DNA from: Setophaga petechia
Taxonomy: Eukaryota; Chordata; Aves; Passeriformes; Parulidae
Length of the DNA stretch: 64,000 nt
Assembly: GCA_024362935.1 (NCBI GenBank)
Contig: JANCRA010000007.1
Coordinates: 9,860,503-9,924,502 of the forward strand
Direction: 5' to 3'
Within the stretch, counting starts at the first letter, position 1; every line of letters starts with the position of its first letter. A model generated the notes under the pieces. It did not search any database and had not been told where the DNA came from. It saw nothing but the letters and a program-made list of their open reading frames with translations. Below, piece after piece: positions 12,501-27,100 of this stretch. The translations under genes were made by a program, and so were the position numbers.

Positions 12501-14415
12501 ATTCACTTACTTCTTTAAATTCAACCATGCAGTAATAGTTAAACTTTCCAGTGTAAATGCAAGTTCCCAACACTGGAAAAAATAGACGTACATTTCTCAA
12601 AACATCATTGTGGTTTCTGTGTTGCTCTTGAAGTCTACTCTTTCACTAATCAATCTCTACCACAGATCCAATTCAGCAAATATGGATGTATAAGTTTACA
12701 GTAAATACTAATCATAAAGTAAAAACTATTTACATATCTAACCTACAGGACGGTACCCCACATGCAAGGAAAACATGCAAAGGAAGCATTCAGGGGAGCA
12801 CGTTACCACTGCACACAACAATACACTTTAAACACACTTGATAACACCAAACAGACCCCAGACAGGTAGGCAACACTTGAGCTGAGCAACTGATCTGCAG
12901 TTAAAAGATTATTCAAGCAATTTCACTTCCAGAAACATGAGCTGCAGGGGACTGAGTCATGCACCTTTCTTCTCTTTTTCTCTAGAATAGTTACAATTCT
13001 AGACTTCAGGCTCTTCTGGCTAAGAGGAACAAGTGAATGACATGTTAGATCCTGCCTGGATCTTTGTTCTACATCATAAAAAAACTCAACCTCATCCTTG
13101 TGGAACTCGGCAAAGCACCCAACCACAGGTTCTTTTACACCTTGGTGTTGCCAGGACCACCTTGCAGGGTTACCTTTGTGTAGCCCATCAGCAGCATGAC
13201 TGCTCCAGGTGAGTAAAGGACTAAGGGGCATTTCCTCCTTCTCAGCTTTGGACAACGCAGGACACAGTGTGATGATACAGCCAAGTGCTACAGATGTAAA
13301 ATACAAGCAACATGCCACTATACCAGCTGCAACATGATTAATGCTCAGTTTCATCCCATTTTACCTGCATTCTCTTCTCTCCTGAAAAACAGCATTTAGT
13401 GTCCTATGTGCGCCCATGTTATATAATCAAAGCAAGCATCTAGCAATTAACATAAAAATAGAATTAAAAGAGCAAGGTAGTAACAGACGCTGGGAATGCA
13501 GAATTGCCTGCTCTCTAGTGTTTAAAATTTGCAACAGCAGTAAGCAACTCAGAGAGGGACTAATTAATCCTGCAAGTTGCCCTGCAGTATGAGCAGCCTT
13601 TAGCAGAAGGGAGTCACTGAAGTGGTCTTTGCATGTGTAGGAGCACATGCTGTGTTGCTGAACTGCTGCAAATGAAACTTTGTTAAATGACATGACCACT
13701 GGGGAAAGGCATAAGGGGTTAATTATAGTCAAGTGCACATGAAATATTTTGCTCTCCTTGATTAGTAACCTGAAACTAATAGTGCAAGTAAAACTGTCAC
13801 CTTCTTGTTAATGGCACATTACAATATCATTTATATTAGTTTTTCCCTTAGGAAATAATAAGCTTTTTACTATATGGAGGCTGTTAACAAGGGAATTCAG
13901 CAGAACTTAGAGGCTTATAATTCCTCTTTTATAAAATAATCACAGCAGAACTACAGTCATAAAGCCTTTCATTACATTCATGTGAGATCTTCCAGGAGGC
14001 TGACTCCTATGAGCAGTATGAAAGAACAAAGGTTAAATATTCTTCAGATATTGCATTCTGCAGAGGAATCTGGACATATCTAAACAGTGCCAGACAAAAC
14101 AGTTTGGCCTATGACAAGTCTAAAAAGAGTAATACCACAGACCTCCAAGAATCTGAACAGTGCCAGCAACTCTCACTCTCACTCCTTATCTGGCTGCTTC
14201 CTTCAGGTTGTGACAGAAGTTTTCACCAATGAAAATAATTCAAGGAAGATGTCAAATATTTCACACAAAGAATGCAAAATGAGAAAGATTCCAGAATGTT
14301 GTTTCTCATTTTAAAAATCTCTACACCCATATAATTTTGATGGGAAAAAAAAACCCACTTTGAATACCACTTAGGTTCAACAAGAACATGTGAAGTTTGA
14401 ACACAGCACAAATGG

Positions 14416-14442
14416 TCCTCTACACTCTACAAGTGTAGAGGA
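14416..14442. repeat. Perfect 11-bp inverted repeat with 5-base loop
   Basis: TCCTCTACACT at 14416-14426 and AGTGTAGAGGA at 14432-14442 are exact reverse complements around the loop CTACA. It forms a compact hairpin on either strand. No T-run follows and no known RNA family is recognised. Confidence 0.93.
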
Positions 14443-16798
14443 ATCTGTTTGTGAAATTACACCTGTGGGCTTGCACACATTTACAAAATCACTAAACCCA
14501 GGTGTCCTGTCAGTGGTCTTATAACATATAAGCAACCCTAAATCTAATAGTAAATAGCAGCTTATTGATGAATCTCATCACAAAATTCACACTGTATCTT
14601 GCAGTAGTACCCTAGATGAGATTAAAAAATCATATGCAAGGATAAGAAAATCTGTATCAAGTCCATCACCATAAATAAAACCCATTACCTCACCACCAGT
14701 GTTAAGTGTTGGGTTACACATGGCTTTGAGGTCCAGATTAGATGTTTTAAGACACCTCATGTTCAAATCAACAGCAGCTACACAACACGCGTCACTGAAC
14801 CAGCAAGACTTCAGACTCAGTTTTCCTCCAACATTAAGTATAATGAAATGTTAAAATTACAACCTCCTATCATATTTTAAATTTGGTTAAAAGCCAGCAC
14901 ATATTGAATTTCATCTGTTCTCTCACTGAGAATCAGCCTCCAAGTGACAAAGTAACACGGTTTCATGCACCACACTGAAGCACAACCCAAATAGACATAT
15001 ATTTTTTCTGCTTTTTTTCTGTCATGAAGCAATTCTGTTTTCTTACAGCAATACATCTGCAAGCTGTTCTTTCAATTGGTTGTATATTTTTGCTGCCCAG
15101 TAAAACCACAGTATGCCAAGTAGCTTTTTCTGCACCCGTCATGGCTACAACTGTATTACAGACTGGGAACAGTTGGGATTAAATGACATCCTAGAGACAG
15201 TGTGTGCTATTGGAGCAAAATCTGTATTTCTTCCATATTAGCATACTAACCTGCCTTTATAATAGTTGCACAGAATAACACACAGAGCAAGACAAGGCCA
15301 CCATGAAATTGTATTGCCATGATAGAAGAGAATCTTCACCTTTGCCTCTTTCTCCTTTTTAACACTGATCTGCCACAGTAAAAATAATGACAGAGACATA
15401 GGCTCAAAACCACAAACCTGCATGTATTAAACTGTCCTCTAAAATATCATTGTAGCTGGAAATGTCATCCAAGACCGAGTTCCCCTTTTCAGTTCCCAAT
15501 TTTCTATCAGTATTTAATGAAATTGCATTGCATTAAGGAATACCTCTTAAAATATGATGGTAAATAATACCTACACTTTATGAACAAAAATATTAAAATG
15601 TCTATCAGAAGGCTGGAGAAATTTATCTGTTTGGTATTCCAATATCATGCCTACTCTGAGCAACAGATGTACAATGTTTTTGTACAAAGAATTAGGACTG
15701 CAACTTTACTAAAAAACCTTGTATAAGAACATAGAAAAGCTCAAGGATTAATCACTAAACTGCATTTTAATATCCATTTGATGTCACTGAAGCCAAAAGT
15801 TAATAGATAATTCAAAAGGCTCTGAGTGATATATATTCAAGTTTGGTCATATTCACATCTTCAATTTTCTAAAAATCAACTATTATCTGATGTTGGCATA
15901 ATTTTGTTCCATTAAGCAATCTGTGCTGAAAGTAATTCTGGGATTATAAATCTAATGAGAACAAAATAGGTCTTTTCCTGTCTGAGCTAAAAGGTACAGT
16001 GGAATGGCTCTGAATCTACAATGTAAAGACAATCTCCTACTGAGACACTGCAATATCTCTTTCTTGTAAATAATGAAAAATTGAAGTCCAAGTTTTTCTT
16101 TTTGCTTTATTTAACTTCACACAAGAATTAGGCACTCCGAATATATTGATTAAACAGATATCTCTATATTTTTTTCACAAAAAATGCTGTTTTCAATGCT
16201 GACTTTTAAATCACTAAGAGTAACTATTCAGAAGTTAGACAAATTTTAAGCTGGGTTCAGGTCCACACAGACAGAGAGAATGGAGTGACAACAAAGACCA
16301 CTCCTTACTGATTTACAAAATCCAGCTGGAAGACTGGACCAACCCTGCATTTATTACATATTTAGATTGATATTAAAAGAATTAATGTGCCACTCTTTCA
16401 GGTCTTAAGAAAAAAAATACATAAAAATTTAAAATAAGAGCAAGAACAAATTTGTTATAATAAAAGAAAAATGTCAAAAACTGTTCTATTCTGCATCACT
16501 GAAGTCCAGGAAGAGTAAATCACATACAAATGAATGCTGAAGCCTAAGTCTGACAGTATAAAGTGAGAATTGCAGAATTCTTTCAGGTCCCTTTCTCCCT
16601 CCTAACTGGAAAGCAACCTGAATGAGACAATGTTTCCTTCCTACCTACAGTAGCCCAAGATTAAATGGTAACAGCTTTGTTTATGTAAACCAACATACCT
16701 GCCAGCTTTAGGCTCATATTTCTAACTGAGTTTCACTATTACAGCACAAATTACAAGAAAACTACATCAAATATATCTGCTCTATCTCTTCCCTTAAT

Positions 16799-16816
16799 AA
16801 AAAAAAAAAAAAAAAA
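16799..16816. repeat. Poly(A) tract followed by A/C-rich sequence
   Basis: Eighteen A residues followed by ACC and AAACC units to about 16840. No attached retroposon body is recognisable. Confidence 0.9.
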
Positions 16817-18432
16817 CCACCAAACCAAAACCAAAACTAAGATTTTGGGTATAAGCAACACAGACCATCAGGCTTTAGAATACATTTCCAATAAAGGGAT
16901 GTTGATGTGGAATCTAAGATTAAAAATAGTACAAGAACTCTAACATTGCAAAATTAATAAAACAAGCTTTGACCCTTGTGTTCTTGACAAATCAGAGAAA
17001 AACAGAACTACCATAAAGAAAAAAAGCAGTAATTACAGTTTGTATTTAAACAGTAAATGTCTGTTTAAAACACATCAGTGTATCAACAATGGAATGTCTG
17101 ATGAAGAGCCAACAGTCATGGAAATGCTTGTTCAGAGTAAGGATGCAAGAGCTTCATAGGGACAAGAAGCAAAAGAAAAACTGTATTTTATCCAAAAAAT
17201 AAAATTGTATTTCATCCAAAGTCCCACTGCAATATAAGTATCAAAAAATGTATTAGGAAAATACAGTAAGACAAGTAAGGGGTCGCAGGCAAGTTTTCTC
17301 TCCTGGGAGATGCTGCAATATCCTCTTCAAGCCACTCACACCATTTATATTGGAGACATCAGTGACTGCAAAACAACAGGCAAGCCTTCTCTACTACAAC
17401 TACCTGGAGGAATCTGGAGAATAAAGATACCAGAAATACCCATTCAGAAAGGGATAAAATAATTAAATACTCCAAAATGAGAGAAAAACTACTGCTCTTT
17501 AGCAGTAACTTCAAAATATTACTTAACTTTCAACATGGCTAATTTCTTATGGAGAAACTGTTTGATAATAACTGGAAATAGAAAAAGGTTGAGAAAATAG
17601 TGAAATTTCCCAAGAAAAGCTGCATATAAACAGTAATTATGGCTTATCCATCTGGTGTATTTCTTTGAGTAGGGTCAACAGAACTGATCCTGTGATAGTT
17701 ATTGAAGAACTATTAAAAAAACCTCACAAGTTTATACTTCTTAAAACTGATAAAGAGCATTCCACCACAGAATATGACTAAAACGGTCATCCTTGAGCAG
17801 ATTGATGTGTAATGGGATCTCCTGTGATTCATGGGAAAGCAAACTTTGTGAAGAGATTCTTCTCACTTGTCCTGTTACAATTCTGTTTGTGTCCACTGGG
17901 GCATTCCCCAATAGCTCATTGCTTTTCTGCCCTCATTTTGTTTACAAGGTTAGCAACAAAAGTGACAGGATGTGAGAAGACAGAGATGAAGGCAAATCTC
18001 ATAACAGTATCTGCACTGTGTCTGTGTGCAGTCCTGGCAGCTGCATACTGGCATGCAAAGGAAGAGGAGTGTGCCCTTCTTCCCAGCCATGATTTGGATG
18101 CTGTTAACAGGTGAGATTTCAGGCACGAGAGGTAAAAAGATCCAAAGAAACCAACATCACTCAGAGTTACAGAATGACCAAGGGCAGCCTCCACTCCCCA
18201 AGTGCACTCAACTCTCAGCAGCAGTGAAATAAAGGAGCTTCTTAGTTCTCCTTGGCCCTCCCACTGTAATTAATCTGGACTACCAGAGCTCCAGTGAAGC
18301 TAATTAATAGTTATTAAGGAACATGGTTAATGACACTATGGGCATGCATCAACACAGACACCCCATTTGTAGCTTTGCCAGAAATAAAGCATTTTTATGA
18401 CAGATAATTTGCAGACCCGATTTCTCACAACG

Positions 18433-18454
18433 TATTCCCTCCCTGAAGGGAATA
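18433..18454. repeat. 8-bp inverted repeat
   Basis: TATTCCCT and AGGGAATA flank the loop CCCTGA. A stem this short is expected by chance many times in a window of this size; recorded for completeness. Confidence 0.7.
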
Positions 18455-21103
18455 TCACAATGCCTGTCTGCACGTACAGAAATATGCAGAGATATTTCAT
18501 TTACCTGTGATTATTTACCAGTTACGGCTCCTAGAATTATAGCTGGAATACGCTTAGCAAAACATTTTAAAAAACTAAAATCCACTACAGGAGCAAAATA
18601 TGAGGAAAAAAGGAATGTTTCGTTACAGCATTTTTTTTTTCTAAAATACCAAATATTTAATGCAAATATCAAATTATATTTGACATTTTTATTTTAGTTT
18701 TAGAATTCTTTTAGTTTAGAGAATTCTTCAAGCCAAAAACTAGCATAGAATGGTTGGTTATAGCTGGAGATATGGGAAAGTTGGCAAAGGTATAAAAACT
18801 TGCCCACAACAGTTTCACATAAACAACTGTTATGGTTCATCCCTGAACTACATCGTTTCCAAAAACAAAAAGTCAAAATATTTTATGCAAAGATGCTGCC
18901 AGAAGCATAGCAATACATTTTTAATTCCATTTCTTTCTGTGAAAAATTTCTTGCATTTCACTCTAAATTTATCTATTTTCTCCTCCCACCCCAAAACCTC
19001 AGCTTTTGGCAAGTGTAAAATCTGCCAGTATCTAACTAAGAGTTCACATCAGTAGCACAAGATGGTTTTTGATATCCCTGTACATTATGTGAAATTTGTA
19101 TGTATTTTCATATTTCTAATTATAATGATGGAAGAAAATTAAATTTAGCAGATAAGTTCAAGACTTTGGATCTTCTACATACCCTACAAAACAAAAACAG
19201 TGAAAGCACATGCAAGGCACGTATTTCTCAAAGTTATAATGCCTGAAGCTGTCACTGTGTTTTGGTCTTCAAAACCCAAATCTTGACTCTCTGATGGAAC
19301 CCTAAAGGAAGTACTCAATAGAATAGCCTGGATTATGGGAGATGCCAACTCGATTATCCTTCATACTACTACTGTCATGAAGATTTTTTAAAATATAGTT
19401 TAAAAAATCCTAAATTTCAGTTAAATTATAAAAAAGTATAGAGATAACTTCCCAGTAAAAGTATTTGAAAACAAACTTTCATCATATCCCTGTCTGTGTC
19501 TTAATAAAAAGGCATAAGAATTTTAATTTTTTTTTTAAATACAAAAACTAGAAGCAGAAGACATGAGAAGTTTATAAAATGAACCCAAACAAGACAGACA
19601 TACAAAGAAGCATGCTCAGGGACAGTATGATATAGATCATAATGTTCCCAACACTGACTGTGTCACATCAAACTTGCACTGCTTAGCAGCAGGAATTATT
19701 TTAGAGTAATGGCAATGTGGTACACATTTTTCCATCATAGACAGAAAACTAGGGAGACTCAAATCAGAGGAAGAGGGAGAAAATACCTTCGCAGTAACTT
19801 TAATTTCCCATAGATCTTTTATAGTTACTGGATTCAATAAGCTGTTCCCTGCAGAAACAACACAAATCTTCAGAGAACTGGAAGACACAGAATAAATTTC
19901 ACATAATGCAGCTACATGACAATGGCTGCATGGATCTGGAGTTGTTATTTTTCAGACCTTGCAAACAACCCTCATTTAATGGCGACAAACTCACTCCAGA
20001 GCCTCAACTAAGCTAAAAACATTACTCTGCAGATACACAATGCCTTCAAATATGCATTTTCACTAACAGACTCCAAATTAGCTGTCTTGAAGCCACTGGC
20101 ATACATAAAGCTTGACACTTATCACACACATGCAGAGAACCAAAGCATTTGGGTTAGGGAAGTTGAACCATAGCCAACTCTGAATGTCCAAACTGCTGAG
20201 TTAATTCATCAACAAGCAGCTACCAAGTACACAATTAAGAACAGAGCATTTGTGCCTACTTTGGCTTCCCATCTAAGGAAACTCAACCTACTTAACAAAA
20301 TAATCACAAAGAAAGGTAGCAAACAAAAAGTAAACTAAAGCTTTCTTCCTTTCCCTACAACAAAAGTTTGCTTCACTTATTGATGAATGTACTGAAAATG
20401 TGCATGAGACCCTCACCCTCCCTAAGAGAGGGAACCTCCTATCAGGAAGACCCAAAAGTTCATCTTTCTCTACCCTGCTCAAGTGCCACATTCATGAGCA
20501 AACTGGAGCCTGACACTCTGCTGCTTTGCTACTCACCACTGTAGACCCAGGGTAAAAACTAACACTCATCATTCTTTCTGATTCAATATCTTAGAGTCTT
20601 GTCACCTCAATCCAGGAGAAAAATTGAGCATTTCAGTGTTTACCTATGAGATTCACATAGCCAAGTTAATATGAAATACTTCCCTCACTGCCTGGGCACT
20701 GCCTTACCCTACTTCCCTAAAATAAAGTTCATTTGAAATGCCACTATTTTGCTACAGAAGGACAGATCCCAAAGTACCCACCACTGTGAATAGCCTGCAG
20801 AAAGGATGATTATTATTGCATATATTTCTGAAGAGCTTGTCTCTCCATTGTGTGTGCAGACAAGATATGCTGTTTAAAGACGAACAGTGGAAATGAAAGG
20901 GATGCCCAGTGGGAGGCAAGAGCCAAGCTACAGCCCATGATAGAAGTGTTTTTATCACTGTAGTGCTTGTTGCTGCAAACAATGTAAGAATTCAGCACTC
21001 ATTTGAAGTGTAGCCTTTAGAGTTACAGCTGTGCTAATGCACTGATGGGAAAAAAACTCTGTCTTAAAGATGAGATTCATCATTTCTTTCACTTTAAATA
21101 GGA

Positions 21104-21130
21104 AATACGACAGACAGAGAGAGAGAGAAA
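21104..21130. repeat. (GA)n short microsatellite
   Basis: ACAGACAGAGAGAGAGAGAA, a short impure GA run in intron 2. Confidence 0.85.
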
Positions 21131-24100
21131 ATGTGGATAGCAGGTACATAAAATCTGAAAGCATGATTGCTGTAATAAAGATGCACATGCAGGGACTTTG
21201 AGATCTGGGTGGTCTGAGACAGTTTATATGGCTCTTGCTTTGACTTGCCACATAAGCACATTTATGTGCATCCAGTTTGAGAGGAGAATGAACACAAAGG
21301 AAATACAAAGGTGTGGGGAATGTGTCTTCCTCCTGGTGAAGTCCTCAGATTTCTTCTGAGTGAGGAACAAGGATTTCCTCCTCTGCAAGGATCCCTTGCA
21401 CATTGACACCTCTCATTACTAAGCAATGTGAGGGTTTGTGTCCTTTTCCTTTTCACATAAGTTTTCTGAAAGTACTAAGGCAACAGACATCCTACATCAC
21501 ACACATCTGATGACTGTCCTGATAGGAAAAACAGAAGAGATTAGAGGTCCAAAAGCAAAGACAGACAAGAAAAAAAAGAAAGGGATAGATGAGAAAAAAC
21601 ATCAGTAAAGCCTGGTGTGGTGTGGAATGAAAGAGATGCGCCTAAAGAAAGCACTTCATGATGCAGGAATGTGTGATGACAAGACTACGAGGGGAAAAAG
21701 AGACATCAGTACAGCTAAAAAGGGAATTTGTTTGTGGTGCAGTGATTTACAGAATACAAGGCAAGTGTTCTGGGAAACTGCTGTTACCCACACGTTCAGA
21801 AATGGACAAAAATAGAAGATATTATATTTGTAAAGGAGCAAAAAACAATAACATGATGAAGAAATACATATACTGCCTTCCTAGGGCAGTAAAGCTGCAG
21901 AACATAATGAGATCTGATGGGAGATAAACTCAACCATCGGGGAAGCTGGAAATGCATTCTGGCAGCTATCAAAGATATGTAGCAAATGAAGATCAGTCTA
22001 AAAGGTAAACAGAAATGGTGCAGTCATTTATTTTCCTTTAGAAAATTACAGATACCAAGGCCAAACCCTACTTTGGCATAGCACTCTGAGGACAAATGTA
22101 AACCAAAGGGACAAGAGCAAGGACTAGGAAAGGTCACAGAAAATAATTGAAAGGCTTGATGGACTTGGCCAGGGAGTTTTCATCAAATTACAGGATACTG
22201 GCACTTTCAAGACAAACAAAATAACAGCCTTTTATCAATATCATATCAATTCTTTCCATGCAAGAGCCTGCCATCTAGGTCATTTTATAAGTTTACCAAA
22301 GAAGGGCCTGTAGCTGATCCCTGGTAACTGCAGAAAAGCCAGAAAAAAATAATGGTAAGACCAAGGATGGTTACTAGGAAAGCCAAGAGTTATTTTAAGT
22401 AAAAGTAATCCATATGAACTGATGTCCTGCTATTTTTTGTGATTAACCAACTAATTAACTATTAGTGGTTGCTCTGCAGAAAAACAGAGACAAAGACAAA
22501 AATATTCTCTAAACAGGTACTACTATGCAACCAGGTGTCTGCACATTTGACAGGATCTTGCTAGTTTTCTCAAAATCATGCTATTAACTTCTCTTTCAGC
22601 TTCAAAGTCTGACACCAGTACAGAAGGGACAGTTATGCTGAGAAAACTTTCAGTGCAAAACCATCAAAAGGCAATAAAAACAGCAATTTCAGAGACTCAC
22701 AAGTGGTGTGGCAGCCAAACCTCACCCCACCATCTGAACACACATCCCTGATGTCACACACTGCAACTCTCTTTCCTGACCTTTCATCCTAGTACATATG
22801 GGGAAAAGAAAAGCACTTCAAGACAAGATCTCTTGGAATATAATTCTTAAGAGTGTGCTGAATATTCTAATCAGGACTTGTTAATTAATTCTCACAATGC
22901 TTGTTACAAGTAGGTAGAGCAGAAAGATTATATTATTAGAGAGCAACCATATCAGAATCTCTACAGTCATAGGCTATAAAATATTTCTGATTTACTGGAA
23001 AGTGACTAAATTTTTTTCAGATAAAGACTGAGACTTTTAAACTCTAATTTACAAGCCAAAAACTTATAAACATTCTGAAGAACCATTTACATGTACCTAT
23101 CTGCCTTTCTGAAACATCTAGGCTATAAGACATTTTGACATTGCTCAAATGACAAAGACTACATGTGAAACAAGTCAGTACTAGTATCACCTTGTCTTTC
23201 AGTGTTCATGTAAATCCCTCTTGATGAAAGCCATTTTTGAGTCCTTCACAGTGACACGCAGCTATTATATAAAGCACAAAGAGGGTTTATATAAAGCTAT
23301 AAACTTAGTCTAACCCAAGTCCTCTCCATTGCTGTGCCATAGGCTATAGTTGGGGTTTTCTTTTACTGATTTCAGTCATTAGGGGGTATATGAAAAAAAA
23401 GAAAAATTCTCTACTGTGCAAAGCTTTTCCTTTTTATGAGATCTTATGGCCCTGTGCAAGCAGTGATCTCCTTTTCTTTTCAAGTATCTTTATGGAGACT
23501 CCAGGGAAGATTTCCTCTGGATAAGAAGACTTTGAGGGGTTGTAAGTCAGACACATGCTTTTGAGCCCTTCATGTCACCAGGGATCTGGGGAAGGAAAAT
23601 TATCTCTCAAGACACTTTCAAAAGGGAAATCCACAGTGCTGTCTCTAGAGCAGTTAACAGCTCCATCTCTAAAGCCTCCCATTAGAGGCAAGAATGACAG
23701 CTTCTCTCTTTCCTATGCTTTAGAAGTGTTCCCTAATCAAACACACAGGGCAGGTACACAGCAACCTCCCTAGGGATTCTTACCATATTTGACACTTCCT
23801 TGTTTTATCCTGAGCCTCCAGCTAATTAGTAATTTTTGAACAGAAATTGTTCAGTATCAAAAACCCCAGGTTTGCAGAGGTAAACCCAACCACCAGAGCT
23901 ATTTCTGAAGCATTTGGCTGAACAAATGGAAAGAACAAAAGTATTTCCAATGGAAATATGCCTTCTTTCTGTTGCACCAAATCATCAGGAGCTTTACAGC
24001 AAGTTACCAGACATACATTGTTAGGCATCACACAACTTCTTACTGGGATTCAAGTGGTGTTAAAGCTTGGGCAGAGTGAAAGGAGATATTAAGTGGAGGG

Positions 24101-27100
24101 TTCAGTGTTCTGTGGGAAATGAGGACACTGAGATGGTCATGTAGGTACCTGACTGAAGAGTTCCAGTGCAATGCAAACACAAGGTTAAGTGCAGCAAGAG
24201 CTGCAGGGACCTTGTGCCTCAGCAGCTGATGGCTGTGTCACCTCATCAAAAACCAGCCTGGCAGAGGCCTGGCCTACAAGGGAGATACCAGAGTTCTCAA
24301 GAAAGTACTGTTCAAGGTCCTGGGGGGCTGCAGTCAGCCTAACTGCAAGGATTTCACTCCTATAATGACTGGGTTTGGCATAAAACAAGTATCTCATAGG
24401 AAATGTGTACATCATCTTCCTAATGTTGGGATAAGTACAGGCCAACTAATAGGTTCAAATTCCAGATTTTGGGACTTGCTTGCCTCAGTTTGCAGCTTGC
24501 TCACTGAAGTTAAAAGGGAAGAGAGACCAGATGATCAGTCATGAGCAATCCAACATATCCTGCTCCCTCATTAGACCAAGGAGTCCCAAGGACAGTTTGT
24601 GAGGTTCTTTCTGCAACTGGCCCAGAGTCAGAGTGGGTATCGCCCATGGTTGTCTGTGTGCAAGGCTCAGCAGCTCCTGCCAGCTGTGAGGGCAGCAGAT
24701 CCAGCCACACCATTCCTCTAGAGCCTCCCTTCCCTTCTCCCTGCCAGGGTGCCTGCACAGGAGCCACATCAGCAGCACTGGGACAGCTCCAGGTGTGCCT
24801 CAGTGAGCCCTGGCATCAGTGACCATCAATGACAGGGACAGCAAAGCCCACCAAAGCTCTCAGGCTGAAATCATTCCATTTGCTTCAAAGTCTTCTAAAT
24901 TACAATCAAGCTTTGTTGTCAGATATCCAAGTACACTAAAAGAATTAACAGTTCCCTGGAAATTTAGGTGTTTCTCCAAAATATTCTCATTATATGAAAC
25001 AAAAGAAATTATAGAAGGCAGTGGTTCTGTGTGTCTACTGACACTGACCAAGACTGATTAGCTACCTAGTTTTCAGACCAAAAATATTCCTTACCACAAG
25101 AAGAATCAGTACTGACAGCAAGGGCTTCCTTGGATTTTGCTTAGGAGAATAAGCAGAGGTAACAGAAAACATCACTGTCACCAAAAAGTATATATTCTGA
25201 GGCAGGAATATTTTTTTAATAAGAAGTCTGTAACAGAAAAGCTTCACTCTATTCAGCTTTCAAAACACAAAAGATGAAATAAGGGACTTTTCCAACCCCT
25301 CTTTCACAAATCTCATTGAATCAATTATTTATAAACAGGGGGGTTAATTTTGTTTGCATTTCCTGTTTTACATTTTTCTCAGAAGTATGATAAAGGAGCA
25401 AAGTTGCTTACATGCCTCTTCAAAGAACTGTTTTTACATTTTGCCGTTGAAAGTGCTCAAAAACTAATGATGGATCACTAATCCACTACGGAATATGATC
25501 TGTGCTATATGTAACATTTTTTGTGTATTAAAAAAAGTAGGCTCAGAACTCTTCTCTATAACTTGCACTATCCAGTAACAGCAGCTCCAGCTCTGCCCTA
25601 TCTCCTGACATATTTGTTTCCAGATTCACTTCCTGAAGCTACAGTAAATTATTAAATGCAGTGTGGTGATTTGGGTTAAGTAGACCCTTTCTCTTGTTAC
25701 AGTTTAAAGACATTTTTAAGATGGGATACCAAGTATCACCTGCATGGCTGACATTAGGGCCTGGGAGACCCCTGCCGGGACTTTTCTGTTTTCCTTCTCC
25801 CATGGTCCATACTTCACTAGCTCTTCCTCATTTCTTAGCAATAGTTGGCTACGATCTTGGAAAATCATCTGACATCAAATCTTCAATCAGACTCTCCTTG
25901 AAAGACCTAGATACTATCAACCCCAAATCTCTGAACTCCACAGATCAGACCCTGTAAAGCCTCCTTTTAGAAATTATTTGTCAATGACTAGTAAAACAGG
26001 CAATAAATTTTTAAAGCTATGTTATCTATAATTTTACAGTCAGACATAATACCTACTTCAGTTACCATAAAAAGTGTTGCAACAGATGTTTTGGAGTTTA
26101 ATGAAGACAGTCAAGCAAATTTATTGCCTATTTCTTGTAGAGCTGACGAAGCAATTTTCAACAAATAATTTCCCCCACTATAGTCTTTATTTTGTGCCTA
26201 TATTGAACAGCATGTATCAAACTGCAGTTCTTCCTCTTAGAATGAACCACTTCAAGTCTTTACAGGTCAGTCAAGCCTGCTGAGGCTCATGACTCAGCTG
26301 GAAGCAGTTAGTCCAGTGACACAGCCTTGGTTGGCTCCAGCCAGCTCAGCTGGGCACACTGTCACCTGTGAGATGGTCACTTGTGTCTGAGTTAAAGGGG
26401 TGTAACTTTTCAGAAGTACCTGCAAAAGACTTCAAGTGACTGCAATAAGCATAAGCAGCAAACCAGTTGAGTTGTTCTCTTGTATAAGACACATACTCAC
26501 TGAGGTTGAAGGGCCAAGCTAACCTGGAAAGAAAAAAGAAATGCATCCCCAAAGGAGACTCCCATGACTGAGTCAAGCTCTGCTACAGACAGGGTAGAAT
26601 TAACCCCAGGACTGGACGTTGGTCATGCTCACTGTACTCACACTGCCTCAGTCACAGATCAGGTCTAAACACACATGGGCCTGGAAAGCCTTTTTGTGCA
26701 CAAATTCTGAGCCTGCTTATAAAAAGTAACAGTGATTTGCACTATTTAGAAGCAAAGAGTTGCCATGAGATTATGTGTGGTCTAAAACCTAAGCTCTAAT
26801 ATGGCTGAGAATCAAGTCAGGCAAAAGTTCACACGGTTATTGAAGGTTATAAAGTTATGCTTCAAAATCTCTGTGAACAAAAAGAAAGTTGTGGTTCTCA
26901 GACTAAACTTCTATGAACTGAAGAAAGCTGAAGAAACATCTAATAAATTCAATAAATTAGAGCAGTAAAACATTATCAAATACAATGATTTATTTATACT
27001 TCCGAAAACAGTTAAATTCATCAAAATATTCACAGAGCCAATTCTCTCTATTTTCTATTTTAAGCAAATGGTCTGAGTTTTTACAAAAGCAGCAAACTAC

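Noticed and set aside
13270..13345. Plus-strand CYRCK...CHYTSC resembling a retroviral-type zinc knuckle
   Set aside because: The spacing does not fit CX2CX4HX4C, and no gag or pol similarity or LTR lies nearby.
12923..13354. 143-codon minus-strand frame in intron 2 as a possible gene
   Set aside because: No recognisable domain, no convincing splice sites and no neighbour support; a frame this long is plausible by chance in 64 kb on six frames.
18735..18790. CATAGAATGGTTGG as a reverse CR1 tip
   Set aside because: The similarity stops after about 14 bases; the expected GGAAGGGACCTT block is absent.
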